The position numbers were made by a program, and so were the translations under genes. From Streptomyces qinglanensis (GTDB lineage Bacteria; Actinomycetota; Actinomycetes; Streptomycetales; Streptomycetaceae): a stretch of 64,000 nucleotides of DNA. Every line of letters starts with the position of its first letter. Within the stretch, counting starts at the first letter, position 1. Below are positions 1 through 10,100 of the stretch, in pieces. A model generated the notes under the pieces. The model did not search any database. It was not told the DNA's origin and worked only from the letters and a program-made list of their open reading frames with translations. The DNA lies in NCBI RefSeq assembly GCF_900111245.1, contig NZ_FOGO01000015.1:48101-112100 (forward strand). The letters are read 5' to 3'.

Positions 1-170
1 TCCGCGGCTGTCCGCCTCCGCGGCTGTCCGCCTCCGCGGCTGTCCGCCTCCGCGGCTGTCCGCCTCCGCGGCTGTCCGCCTCCGCGGCTGTCCGCCTCCG
101 CGGCCGTCCGCCTCCGCGGCCGCCCACCTCCCCGGCTGTCCGCCTCCGCGGCCGTCCGCCGCCCCGTGCC
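1..170. repeat. 16-bp tandem repeat array
   Basis: About ten head-to-tail copies of a 16-bp unit, tccgcggctgtccgcc, run from the left edge of the window. The first six or seven are nearly perfect and the last ones drift (ggctg to ggccg, one cacctcccc variant). The unit is not a multiple of three, so the array is not a simple coding repeat, and I see no gene over it. It is cut by the window edge, so its full length is unknown. Confidence 0.85.
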
Positions 171-367
171 CCATCCCGGCCGGTATGCCCATGTGTGTCC
201 CGTCCGCCGGGAGCGCGGCACTGCGGGCGGCGGGAGCGTGCGGAATGTCGCACCGAACCGTTGGTGCAAATGGCTGCAATAGTAGGCATAAGGTTCTTCG
301 GGCTCGCCGCCACTCCCTCTCTGGCGTGTATGTTCCGGGCCGAACAGCCATGGAAGGGACCGATCCG

Positions 368-922
368 GTGAACAAGAAGCTCGCGGCGGCGCTGTCCGGC
401 GGTGCGGCGCTCGTACTCGCGCTGACTGGTTGCAGTGACGACAGTGGCAAGACCGACGACTGGGCCAAGCAGGTCTGCGACGACCTCCAGCCCCAGCTCG
501 ACAAGATCGATCAGGCCAACGCCTCGATCGCCGACGCGTCCCAGGCGACCAAGTCACCCGAAGAGGTCAAGAAGGCCGACTCCGCCGGGTTCCAGAAGGT
601 CTCCGACGCGTACAAGGCCATGGCCTCGGCGGTGAAGAAGGCGGGGGCGCCACCCGTGGAAGACGGCGAGACGCTGCAGAAGGACGCCGTCAAGGAACTG
701 GACCACATCTCGGACCAGTACCACGACCTCAAGGTCGCCACCGACAAGCTCCCCACCGACGACAAGTTCGACGAGGGGCTCGACTCCGTGGCCGCCAAGC
801 TCAAGTCCCTGGGTCAGAGCGGCGACAAGGCTCTCCAGGAACTGCAGAAGGGCGAGGTCGGCAAGGCGATGGGCAAGCAGGAGAGCTGCAAGAAGACGGG
901 TGTGACCAAGGGCGGTTCCTGA
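368..922 (+). CDS. small secreted lipoprotein, function unknown
   Basis: A 184-aa protein starting with a basic N-terminus (VNKKLAAALSGG), a hydrophobic stretch and a lipobox ALTGC, so it should be exported and lipid-anchored on the outer face of the membrane. The mature part is highly charged and looks helical (DDLQPQLDKIDQAN, many Asp/Lys/Gln), with no enzymatic motif that I can see. I chose the GTG at 368 because GAAGGGA lies about 9 bases upstream and it puts the signal peptide at the very N-terminus. An in-frame ATG at 350 would add six residues. It is read in the same direction as the methyltransferase 53 bases downstream. I do not recognise the family beyond the small Streptomyces lipoproteins. 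Confidence 0.8.
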   Translation: MNKKLAAALSGGAALVLALTGCSDDSGKTDDWAKQVCDDLQPQLDKIDQANASIADASQATKSPEEVKKADSAGFQKVSDAYKAMASAVKKAGAPPVEDGETLQKDAVKELDHISDQYHDLKVATDKLPTDDKFDEGLDSVAAKLKSLGQSGDKALQELQKGEVGKAMGKQESCKKTGVTKGGS

Positions 923-974
923 GGACACGGCGACCCGCGCCCCCGGCGGCGGAGCGGCCCGGGAGCGAAGGAGA

Positions 975-2615
975 ATGGCGCGGGTGAGCACTGACGCACT
1001 TCCCGAGCCCACGACCGAGAGCACCCACAGGGTGCGGGAGGCATTGATCGCCGCCGGATTCACTGCCGACGGCCTCCTGGACCTCCTCGGCGCCCCCGCC
1101 TACGCGGCCCTCGCCCGCGGCGAGACCGTTCCGGCGCTGCGCGCCACCCGGGACGAGGGGCCGCTCGCGACGCTGACCCGGCTCTTCCTGCTGCAGCAGG
1201 CCGTGCCGTACCGGAGCGCGCGTGCCGTGCTGCCGGTCGACGCGGTACTGGCCGACCGCTGGCTGGAGCGGGTGCCGGACCCGGCCGCCGCGGAGGAGGC
1301 CGAGGAAGCCGTACGCGCCACCGTCGACGTACGCCCCTACAGCGGCCCGGAGGGCCAGGACTGGTGGGTCGTCAGCGACAGCGGGTGCGCCGTCGGCGGC
1401 GCGGGCGGAGTGGGTGGCCCGCGCGAGTCTGGCGGCGCACGTGACGCGGGCGACGCACGTGAGTCGGGCGGCGACGCGCGTGAGCCCGGCAGCCAGGGCG
1501 TGTCCGGCGCGGGACGGCCCGGGGAGGACGTGGTGCTCGGCGTCGGCGGCGCCTCCACCACGCTGGCCGGGATCATGGTGCCCACCCCGGTCGGCCGCGC
1601 GCTCGATCTCGGCACCGGCTCCGGGATCCAGGCGCTGCACGCCGACCGGTTCGCCGGGCAGGTCACCGCCACCGACCTCAATCCGCGGGCGCTGCGCTTC
1701 ACCCGGCTGACCCTCGCACTGTCCGGTGCCGCCGAGCCGGAGCTGCGCGAGGGCTCGCTGTTCGAGCCGGTGGCGGGCGAGGAGCCGTACGATCTGATCG
1801 TCTCCAACCCGCCGTTCGTGATCTCCCCGGGCGCCCGGCTGACCTACCGTGACGGCGGCATGGCGGGCGACGACATGTGCCGCCGCCTCGTCGAGCAGGC
1901 CGCCCGCCATCTGGCCCCGGGTGGCTACTGCCAACTGCTGGCCAACTGGGAGCACCAGGAAGGTGCGGACTGGCGGGACCGCGTCCGCTCCTGGGTGCCG
2001 CCGGGGTGCGATGCCTGGATCGTCCAGCGGGAGGTGCAGGACGTCACCCAGTACGCGGAGCTGTGGCTGCGCGACGCCGGGGACCACCGGGACGGCGCGG
2101 CCGCGTACGCGGCGCGCTACGACGCCTGGCTGGACGAGTTCGCGGCACGCGGCACCAAGGCGGTCGGGTTCGGCTGGGTCACGCTGCGGCGCACGGACGC
2201 CGAGTCCCCCTCGGTGTGTGCCGAGGAGTGGCCGCACCCGGTCGAGCAGCCGCTGGGCGAGGTGATCCGGACGTACTTCGAGCGCCAGGACTTTCTGCGC
2301 CGGACCGGTGACGCGGCACTGCTGGAGCACCGCTTCCTCCTCGCGGACGAGGTGGTCCAGGAGCAGGTCGGGGCGCCGGGCGCGGAGGATCCGGAGTACG
2401 TGGTGCTGCGGCAGAACCGGGGCATGCGGCGGGCGACGACGGTGGACACGGTCGGCGCCGGCTTCGCCGGGGTGTGCGACGGGACGCTGACCGCGGGCCG
2501 CATCCTGGACGCCATCGGCCAGCTCCTGGGCGAGGATCCGGCCGAGTTGCGGGCGCGTACACCGGAGTCGATCAGACTCCTGGTCGAACAGGGGTTCCTG
2601 ACCCCGGTGGAGTGA
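975..2615 (+). CDS. class I SAM-dependent methyltransferase (PrmC/HemK-like NPPF)
   Basis: 546 aa with an ATG start preceded by GAAGGAG. A Rossmann methyltransferase core is visible: motif I LDLGTGSGIQALHA around residue 215, an acidic end of strand 2 (ATDLNP), and the catalytic-type signature SNPPF around residue 277. SNPPF is typical of enzymes that methylate a planar nitrogen (glutamine or adenine). The N-terminal about 130 residues are an actinobacterial extension and the C-terminal 150 are a separate winged-helix-like part. A Gly/Arg/Glu-rich low-complexity insert (residues about 137-180) separates N-domain from core, and its codons look like a local repeat expansion. The substrate cannot be read from sequence. 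Orthologues sit beside topA in other Streptomyces. Confidence 0.85.
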   Translation: MARVSTDALPEPTTESTHRVREALIAAGFTADGLLDLLGAPAYAALARGETVPALRATRDEGPLATLTRLFLLQQAVPYRSARAVLPVDAVLADRWLERVPDPAAAEEAEEAVRATVDVRPYSGPEGQDWWVVSDSGCAVGGAGGVGGPRESGGARDAGDARESGGDAREPGSQGVSGAGRPGEDVVLGVGGASTTLAGIMVPTPVGRALDLGTGSGIQALHADRFAGQVTATDLNPRALRFTRLTLALSGAAEPELREGSLFEPVAGEEPYDLIVSNPPFVISPGARLTYRDGGMAGDDMCRRLVEQAARHLAPGGYCQLLANWEHQEGADWRDRVRSWVPPGCDAWIVQREVQDVTQYAELWLRDAGDHRDGAAAYAARYDAWLDEFAARGTKAVGFGWVTLRRTDAESPSVCAEEWPHPVEQPLGEVIRTYFERQDFLRRTGDAALLEHRFLLADEVVQEQVGAPGAEDPEYVVLRQNRGMRRATTVDTVGAGFAGVCDGTLTAGRILDAIGQLLGEDPAELRARTPESIRLLVEQGFLTPVE

Positions 2616-2790
2616 CGCCCTGGTGGAACGAGTCGAGTCCTGGGCACCAGAGAGACGCCGGAGACGCCGGAGAAGCACCGGACAGGCGCCGGAGCGGCCG
2701 AAAAGGCCCTGAACAGACGCCGGAGAAGCCGAAGAGGCACCGGACAGACGCGGGAGACGAGTCCCGGACCGCCGGCACGGCCCGCGGACC

Positions 2791-3216
2791 TCAGAGCAGG
2801 TTCCGGGCCACTGTCCAGGCGACGGCCGCGCTCAGAACGGCCACCTTGCCGCGGGTGCTCATCTGCGGGGCCCAGCGTCGGCCGCGCAGCCCCTCGGAGA
2901 GCCAGCGGCCGGAGAGGTAGACGGCGACGGGCAGGCCGACGGTGAGCAGCGCGGCGTTGTCGTGCAGGGCCGCGGCGACATCGCCGTGCATCAGGTCGTA
3001 GGCCATCCGCGTGCCGCCGCAGGCGGGACAGAGCAGTCCGGTGGCCCAGTTGAAGGGGCAGCGGGGCAGCAGGTTGCCGGAGGTGTGCGGGTCGGTGCCC
3101 CACAGGTAGCAGGCGCCTGCCAGGCCGGCCGCCGCCGTGGCGAGTGGCGGGGTGGCCGGGTGGGAGAGGGCGGCGCGGAGTCGGCCTACGGCAGCAGGGA
3201 CGTTGGTGAGCGCCAT
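2791..3216 (-). CDS. DUF2752 family membrane protein
   Basis: 141 aa from the ATG at 3216, preceded by GAGGGGAGG on the minus strand. Two hydrophobic segments flank the signature CPFNWATGLLCPACGGTRM, in which the spaced cysteines and GGTRM are diagnostic of DUF2752. The function of this family is unknown. It lies 55 bases downstream of the TM2-domain gene in the same direction, so the two are probably co-transcribed. An upstream in-frame start at 3279 would overlap the TM2 gene and has no ribosome binding site that I can see. Confidence 0.8.
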   Translation of the reverse strand: MALTNVPAAVGRLRAALSHPATPPLATAAAGLAGACYLWGTDPHTSGNLLPRCPFNWATGLLCPACGGTRMAYDLMHGDVAAALHDNAALLTVGLPVAVYLSGRWLSEGLRGRRWAPQMSTRGKVAVLSAAVAWTVARNLL

Positions 3217-3271
3217 GTGGCCAGTGCCTCCCCTCGTGTCGCGTCGCCCTCCCCCGGGGCGTTCGGCAGCC

Positions 3272-3679
3272 TCAGCCACGCAGGATGCGGCCGTCGCTGT
3301 CGGTGCGGCTGTCGCTGGTCAGGAAGATGATGCCGTCGACCAGCGCCCAGATGCCGAAACCGCCGCAGGTGAACAGCTGGGCTATGCCCATGCCCACGTG
3401 GCCGGTGTAGAACCGGCCGATGCCCAGGCTGCCGATGAAGAGCTGGAGCACCCCCGCGACGATCTTGGACTTGTCGGAGAGCGGACGTCCGTACGGGTCG
3501 TAACCGTACGGAGCGTTCGGGTCCCCGGTGTACTGGCCGGGCATGGCGCCCATCGGCTGCTGCTGCGGGTAGCCGTACGCCGGCTGGCCGGGCTGGCCGG
3601 GCTGGCCGGGCGGCTGGTTGTAAGGGTTCTGTCCCGGCTGCTGGGGATAGCCGTAGCCGGGCTGATTCGGATCGGACAC
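3272..3679 (-). CDS. TM2 domain-containing membrane protein
   Basis: 135 aa. The N-terminal 70 residues are a Pro/Gln/Gly/Tyr-rich tail with repeated GYPQQP and GQPGQP motifs. The C-terminal 65 residues form a TM2 domain: KSKIVAGVLQLFIGSLGIGRFYTGHVGMGIAQL, then a second hydrophobic segment ending IWALVDGIIFL. The GIGRFY motif and the D in the second segment are typical. GTG at 3679 is chosen because GGAGG lies just upstream; a longer reading from 3724 lacks one. Transcription is divergent from topA, with about 210 bases between. Confidence 0.85.
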   Translation of the reverse strand: MSDPNQPGYGYPQQPGQNPYNQPPGQPGQPGQPAYGYPQQQPMGAMPGQYTGDPNAPYGYDPYGRPLSDKSKIVAGVLQLFIGSLGIGRFYTGHVGMGIAQLFTCGGFGIWALVDGIIFLTSDSRTDSDGRILRG

Positions 3680-3888
3680 AAGACCTCCGAGGTCGAGCGG
3701 TACCTGGTGATGTGCCCCGGACATGTTGCCAGAGCCGTCGAGCGGCGGGACGGCTGGTTGTCGGGTTACCGTTCGAGTGGCGTTGCCGACTTTTCCCGTT
3801 TGACATGGGGGCGGGAGGTACCGTCACACTCCGCAGCGATAGCGCTGCAGAGTGATTCCTCGAAACCGACCGGAGAGAAGAGCAGAAG

Positions 3889-6834
3889 TTGTCCCCGACC
3901 CACGAGACAGCAAATGGTGGGCGCCGACTTGTGATCGTCGAGTCGCCTGCCAAGGCCAAGACGATCAAGGGCTATCTCGGCCCTGGCTACGTTGTCGAGG
4001 CCAGCGTCGGGCACATCCGCGACCTTCCCGGCGGCGCGGCCGAGGTTCCCGCGAAGTACAAGGGCGAGCCCTGGGCCCGCCTCGGCGTCAACGTCGATCA
4101 TGATTTCGAGCCGCTGTACGTCGTCAACAGCGACAAGAAGGACCAGGTCAAAAAGCTCAAGGAGCTGCTGGCCGAGTCCGACGAACTGCTGCTCGCCACT
4201 GACGAGGACCGCGAGGGCGAGGCCATCGCCTGGCATCTGCAGCAGGTGCTCAAGCCCAAGGTCCCGGTCAAGCGGATGGTCTTCCACGAGATCACCAAGG
4301 ACGCCATCCAGAATGCCGTCCGCAATCCGCGCGACCTCAACCAGCGGCTGGTCGACGCGCAGGAGACCCGCCGCATCCTGGACCGGCTGTACGGGTACGA
4401 GGTCTCGCCCGTGCTGTGGAAGAAGGTCATGCCGCGGCTGTCGGCGGGCCGGGTCCAGTCCGTGGCCACCCGGCTGGTCGTGGAGCGGGAGCGGGAGCGC
4501 ATGGCGTTCCGGTCCGCCGAGTACTGGGACCTGACCGGCACGTTCGCGACGGGGCAGGCGGGGGATGCCTCGGCGCCGGCGGGCTCGGGTGCGGGTTCCG
4601 GCACGGGCGCCGCGGGTGACCCGGCGACCTTCGGGGCGCGGCTGACCACGGTCGACGGGCGCCGTGTCGCCCAGGGCCGCGACTTCGGTTCGGACGGCCG
4701 GCTCAAGGACCAGTCCGCCGTCCTCCATCTGGACGAGGGGGGCGCCCGCTCGCTGGCGGCGGCGCTGGAGAACACCGAGTTCGCCGTCCGGTCCGTCGAG
4801 TCCAAGCCCTACCGCCGCTCGCCCTACGCTCCCTTCCGTACGACCACCCTCCAGCAGGAGGCGAGCCGGAAGCTCGGGTTCGGCGCGAAGTCGACCATGC
4901 AGGTGGCGCAGAAGCTGTACGAGAACGGCTTCATCACCTACATGCGTACGGACTCCACCACCCTCTCCGACACGGCTGTCTCGGCCGCGCGTTCCCAGGT
5001 CACCCAGCTCTACGGAGCCGACTACCTGCCGGACAAGCCGCGCACCTACGCGGGCAAGGTCAAGAACGCGCAGGAGGCGCACGAGGCGATCCGCCCCTCC
5101 GGCGACCGGTTCCGCACGCCTGCGGAAACGGGCCTGACCGGCGATCAGTTCAAGCTCTACGAGCTGATCTGGAAGCGGACGGTCGCTTCTCAGATGAAGG
5201 ACGCCGTCGGGCAGTCGGTGACGGTGAAGGTCGGCGGCCGGTCGGCGGACGGCCGGGACGCCGAGTTCAGCGCCACCGGCAAGGTCATCACCTTCCACGG
5301 CTTCCTCAAGGCGTACGTGGAAGGCGCCGACGACCCCAACGCGGAACTCGACGACCGGGAGCGGCGGCTGCCGCAGGTCGCCGAGGGCGACCCGCTGCGC
5401 GCCCGGGAGATGTCCGTCGACGGGCACGCGACCAAGCCCCCGGCCCGCTACACCGAGGCCACGCTGGTCAAGGAGTTGGAGGAGCGCGAGATCGGCCGCC
5501 CCTCCACCTACGCCTCGATCATCAGCACCATCCTGGACCGGCGCTACGTCTTCAAGAAGGGCACCGCGCTGGTGCCGTCCTTCCTGAGCTTCGCCGTGGT
5601 CGGGCTGCTGGAGAAGCACTTCGGCCGGCTCGTGGACTACGACTTCACCGCCAGGATGGAGGACGACCTCGACCGCATCGCCGCGGGCAACGCGGAGGCC
5701 GTGCCGTGGCTGCGGCGCTTCTACTTCGGCGAGGGCGAGGAGGAGACCGGCGCGGCCGCCACGGCGGGCAACGGCGACGGCGACCACCTCGGCGGCCTCA
5801 AGGAACTCGTCTCCGACCTCGGCGCCATCGACGCCAAGGGCGTGTCCTCGTTCCCCGTCGGCGAGGGCATCATGCTCCGTGTCGGGCGGTACGGCCCCTA
5901 TGTGGAAGGGCCCAGTCAGCAGGAGGGCGAGCCGGGCCAGCGGGCCGACGTACCCGACGACCTGCCGCCGGACGAGCTGACCGTCGACTACGCCAAGGAG
6001 CTGCTGGCCAAGCCCAGCGGGGACTTCGAACTCGGGACCGACCCGGAGACCGACCGCCCGATCGTGGCACGGGACGGGCGCTACGGGCCGTATGTGACCG
6101 AGGTGCTGCCCGAGGGCACACCGAAGACGGGCAAGAACGCGGTCAAGCCGCGGACGGCCTCGCTGTTCCGGTCGATGTCGCTGGACACCATCACGCTGCA
6201 GGACGCGCTCAAGCTGCTGTCGCTGCCGCGGGTCGTCGGGGTCGACCCCGAGTCCGGCAACGAGATCACCGCGCAGAACGGGCGCTACGGCCCCTATCTG
6301 AAGAAGGGCACCGACTCCCGCTCGCTGGAGAGCGAGGAGCAGATCTTCGGCATCACGCTGGAGCAGGCGCTGGAGATCTACTCCAAGCCCAAGCAGCGCG
6401 GCAGGGCCGCGGCGAAGCCGCCGCTCAAGGAGCTGGGGACCGATCCGGAGACGGAGCGTCCCGTGGTGGTCAAGGACGGCCGGTTCGGGCCGTACGTGAC
6501 GGACGGCGAGACCAACGCGACCCTGCGGCGGGACGACGACGTCGAGACGATCACCGCTGAGCGGGGCTTCGAGCTGCTGTCCGAGAAGCGGGCCAAGGGC
6601 CCCGCCAAGAAGAAGGCGCCCGCGAAGAAGGCAGCCGCGAAGAAGACGGCGGCGAAGAAGGCACCTGCCAAGAAGACGGCGGCGAAGAAGACGGCGGCGA
6701 AGAAGACCACCGCCAAGAAGGCCACGAAGACGGCCACGAAGACGGCCACCAAGGCGCCTGCGAAGTCCGCGAAGAAGACGGCCACCAAGAGCACCGCGAA
6801 GAAGACCGCCTCCGATAAGTCCTCGGAGGAGTGA
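3889..6834 (+). CDS. topA: DNA topoisomerase I (type IA)
   Basis: 981 aa. It relaxes negative supercoils by transient 5'-phosphotyrosine cleavage of one strand. The TOPRIM domain opens with VIVESPAKAKTI and contains the Mg-binding DEDREGEA at residues 105-112. The active-site tyrosine is Y351 in ITYMRTDS. After the cap and gate domains come three C-terminal repeats with the RYGPYV/RFGPYV signature, then an 80-residue tail of KKA/KKT repeats (about 900-975). This lysine-rich tail is typical of actinobacterial TopA and binds DNA. Start is TTG at 3889, with GGAGAG about 12 bases upstream and the conserved core beginning 12 residues later. It is divergent from the TM2 gene and followed by a strong hairpin. 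Confidence 0.97.
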   Translation: MSPTHETANGGRRLVIVESPAKAKTIKGYLGPGYVVEASVGHIRDLPGGAAEVPAKYKGEPWARLGVNVDHDFEPLYVVNSDKKDQVKKLKELLAESDELLLATDEDREGEAIAWHLQQVLKPKVPVKRMVFHEITKDAIQNAVRNPRDLNQRLVDAQETRRILDRLYGYEVSPVLWKKVMPRLSAGRVQSVATRLVVERERERMAFRSAEYWDLTGTFATGQAGDASAPAGSGAGSGTGAAGDPATFGARLTTVDGRRVAQGRDFGSDGRLKDQSAVLHLDEGGARSLAAALENTEFAVRSVESKPYRRSPYAPFRTTTLQQEASRKLGFGAKSTMQVAQKLYENGFITYMRTDSTTLSDTAVSAARSQVTQLYGADYLPDKPRTYAGKVKNAQEAHEAIRPSGDRFRTPAETGLTGDQFKLYELIWKRTVASQMKDAVGQSVTVKVGGRSADGRDAEFSATGKVITFHGFLKAYVEGADDPNAELDDRERRLPQVAEGDPLRAREMSVDGHATKPPARYTEATLVKELEEREIGRPSTYASIISTILDRRYVFKKGTALVPSFLSFAVVGLLEKHFGRLVDYDFTARMEDDLDRIAAGNAEAVPWLRRFYFGEGEEETGAAATAGNGDGDHLGGLKELVSDLGAIDAKGVSSFPVGEGIMLRVGRYGPYVEGPSQQEGEPGQRADVPDDLPPDELTVDYAKELLAKPSGDFELGTDPETDRPIVARDGRYGPYVTEVLPEGTPKTGKNAVKPRTASLFRSMSLDTITLQDALKLLSLPRVVGVDPESGNEITAQNGRYGPYLKKGTDSRSLESEEQIFGITLEQALEIYSKPKQRGRAAAKPPLKELGTDPETERPVVVKDGRFGPYVTDGETNATLRRDDDVETITAERGFELLSEKRAKGPAKKKAPAKKAAAKKTAAKKAPAKKTAAKKTAAKKTTAKKATKTATKTATKAPAKSAKKTATKSTAKKTASDKSSEE

Positions 6835-6943
6835 GCCGGCCCGGCGCCGCTCTCCTCTTCTCTCGGTGACGTTCTCGGTGATGTTCTCGGCGCCGTCCTG
6901 AGAGGCGGCCCGCGCGACACGCCGACGCGCTGCGGCTCGTCCC

Positions 6944-6987
6944 GGACCCTGGACCCCCGGCCCCCGGGGTCCGGGGGTCCGGGGTCC
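6944..6987 (+). terminator. GC-rich hairpin terminator after topA
   Basis: Two 17-base arms (6944-6960 and 6971-6987) pair at 16 of 17 positions around a 10-base loop, about 110 bases after the topA stop. There is no U-run, as is usual for Streptomyces terminators. Confidence 0.6.
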
Positions 6988-7116
6988 GCGACGCGGGCCG
7001 GCACGTCAGGCCGGCCGGAGGGGCCGAAGAGTGCCGCGGTGGGAGGACGACGCAGCGGTTGCGGAGCTGTAGCACACAGATGTTCGGGTACGGATCCGGG
7101 CGCTGGCTCCCTCCCT

Positions 7117-7130
7117 ATACGCTGGCGGGA
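7117..7130 (+). promoter_or_regulatory. leaderless promoter of the MFS-Tmk gene
   Basis: TATACGCT ends six bases before the ATG, so a TANNNT -10 (TACGCT, 7118-7123) would put the transcription start on the A of the start codon. No ribosome binding site is visible, which fits a leaderless mRNA. I see no clear -35. Confidence 0.55.
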
Positions 7131-10100
7131 TGAAGTCTTCGCCCCCAACTGCCCCGGACGACGCCCTCGCAGCGGAATCCCGCGAGGGTGCCGTGACCGC
7201 GCTGCTGCGTTTCCCCCCGCTGCGGCGGCTGTGGACCGCGCAGTTCACCAGTGGGATCGGCGACATGCTGGGCCTCCTGGTGCTGCTGCTGCTCGCGATG
7301 CAGGCAGCGGCCGTGCGCGGCGTGGCGGGAGACCCGGTCTTCGGTGGCGGATACCGCGGAATGGCGCTGGTCGTGGCCACGGTCTTCGGGCTGCGGCTGC
7401 TGTCCACGCTGCTGTTCGGCGCCGTCCTGCTGGGCCCGGTCTCCGCGCTGGTCAGCGGAGTCAAGGCGAGCCGCGGGACGGGAACCGGAACGCGGGCCGG
7501 AACGGACTCCGGGACGCACCCCGGAACGCCCGCCGAGGCGGACGACGGAACGAGCACCGGGGCGGACGCCGGGAAGAGCGGCGGACCGGCCCGCGACGGC
7601 GGAACCAGCAGTGGAACCAGCAGCGGCAGCGGCAGCGGGTCCGGCGCCGGGAAGAAGGTCCTGGACCGGCGGTGGACGCTGTTCGGCGCCGACGTGCTGC
7701 GCGCCGCCGCACTGGTCATCGCCCCGCTGTGGGTCGACTGGACGCCCGGCAGCGCGTTCGCCGTCGTGCTCATCACCGTCTTCGTGACGGGCGTCGCCGA
7801 GCGGGTCTCCACCGTGACCAGGGACAGCGCGGCCCCCGCGCTGCTGCCGGCCGCGCCGCCCGAGGGCACAGCGCTGCGGCCGCTGCCGGACCACGGCGAG
7901 GCGCTGCGCCGCCTGTGGCTGCGCTCCGGCTTCGTCGCGCTGCCCGTCGCGGCAGCGGGGCTCGTCGTCGTCACCCTGTTCAGCAACCTGCTCGCCACGG
8001 GGGTCGACTGGTTCGGCTCGCACCAGGCCGCGCTCGCCTCGTATGTGGCGGCCGGCCTGTTCGCCGCGGCGGCCGCCGTCGTGTACTTCCTGGAGCTGCC
8101 CGACGGGCATACCCCGCGCCCCCGTTCGCCGCTGGAGGGCCTGCGGCGGCCCCGTACGGCGGACGGCGGCTCCGACAAGGGGCGCACCGGAGCCGTGCCG
8201 CTCCTCGTCGTCGCCGGTGGCGCCGTGGGCGGAGCCATCGCGTCGGCAGTCGCCCTCGCTCCGCTGCAGGCCGCCGACCTGGGCGGCGGGCCTGTCGCCT
8301 TCGGGCTGCTGGCGCTGATGCTGACCGGCGGCACCGTCGCCGGGATCCGGCTGGCGCCGCACACGGTGCCGTCCCTCTCGCGGCGCCGGCTGCTCGCGCT
8401 CGTCACCGGGCTGACCGGCATCGTGCTGCTGGCGACCGGGCTGGTGCCCGACACCGCCACCGTCATCGCGCTGGCGCTGCTCGCCGGGCTCGGCGGCGGC
8501 ATCGCAGCCAACACCCTGCACACCCTGCTCGACCAGGAGACCGAGGACTCCCGCCGCGCCCGGACGACCGAGCACCTGCAGGCCGTGGTCCGGCTGTCGC
8601 TGGCCGTGGGCGCGATCCTGGCACCCGTACTGGCCGCGTTCATCGGCCCGCACCGGGTGGAGAACGGATCGTTCGTCTTCGACCACGGCGGCGCCTCGTT
8701 CACGCTGATGCTGGTCGGCGCGCTGCTGCTGCCCGTCGGGGCGATCCTGCTGGGCCGCACCGACGACCGGCAGGGCGTGCCGCTGCGGCGCGATCTGCTG
8801 GCGGCGTTCGGCGGCGGCCGCCCCCGGCAGAACCCGGCCGGAAGCGGATTCTTCCTGGTCCTCGAAGGCGGCGACGGCGCGGGCAAGACCACGCAGGTGG
8901 ACGCGCTCGCCGACTGGATCCGGGCCAAGGGCCACGAGGTCGTCGTCACCAAGGAGCCCGGCTCCACCCCGGTCGGCAAGCGGCTGCGGTCGATCCTGCT
9001 GGACGTCTCCTCTGCCGGGCTCTCGCACCGCGCCGAGGCCCTGCTGTACGCCGCCGACCGCGCCGAGCACGTGGACACGGTCGTCCGTCCGGCGCTGGAG
9101 CGCGGCGCCGTGGTCATCTCGGACCGCTACGTCGACTCGTCCGTCGCCTACCAGGGTGCGGGCCGCGACCTGTCCCCCGCGGAGATCGCCCGGATCAACC
9201 GCTGGGCGACCGACGGGCTGGTGCCGCACCTGACCGTGCTGCTCGACGTCGCACCCGAGACCGCCCGGGAGCGGTTCACGGAGGCGCCGGACCGGCTGGA
9301 GTCCGAGCCGGTCGAGTTCCACCAGCGGGTCCGGTCCGGTTTCCTCACCCTCGCGGCCGCCGACCCGGCCCGCTACCTGGTCGTCGACGCCGGGCAGGAG
9401 CCCGAGAACGTCACCACCGCCGTCCGGCACCGGCTCGACCAGGTGCTGCCGCTCTCCGAGGCCGAGAAGAGGGCCCAGGAAGAGGCCCGCAAGCGGGCCG
9501 AGGAGGAGGCCCGGCGGCGCGCCGAGGAAGAGGCCCGCCGCAAGGCGGAGGAGGAGCGCAAGGAGCGCGAGCGCCAGGAGCAGTTGGAGAAACTCCGCCG
9601 CGAGGAGGAGGAGCGCAAGCGCCGCGAAGCGGAACTGGCGCGCCAGCGCGAGGAGGCCCGCCGGGCGGAGGAGGCCAGGAAGCAGGCCGAGGAGGCCCGC
9701 CGGATCGCCGAGGAGGAACGCGAGCGGCGTGAGGCCGAACAGCGGGCCCACGAGGAGGAGCAGGAGCGGCTGCGCAAGCGGGCCGAGGAGGAGAAGCGGC
9801 TCCGGGCCGAGGCCGAGGAGCGTCGCCTGGAGCGGCAGCGCAAGGCCGAGGAAGCCCTGCTGAAGGCCGAGCAGGCGCGGGTCGCAGCGGCCGCCGAAGC
9901 CAAGGCCAAGGCCAAGGCCGAGGCGGAAGCGGAGGCGGAGGCGGAGGCGGAGGCCGCGGAGCGGGCGCGGCGGGAAGAGGCCGACGCGCAGTCCGCGCAG
10001 CCCGCCGACGCGCCCGGTGCCGATTCCGCTTCCGGAGGCTCCGCTTCCGGAGGCTCCGCTTCCGGTGCGCGGACTTCCGAGGACCGCTCGCCGGACGGGG

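Noticed and set aside
801..2678. A long minus-strand open frame opposite the methyltransferase
   Set aside because: Anti-codon shadow of a high-GC gene; the plus strand carries motif I and NPPF.
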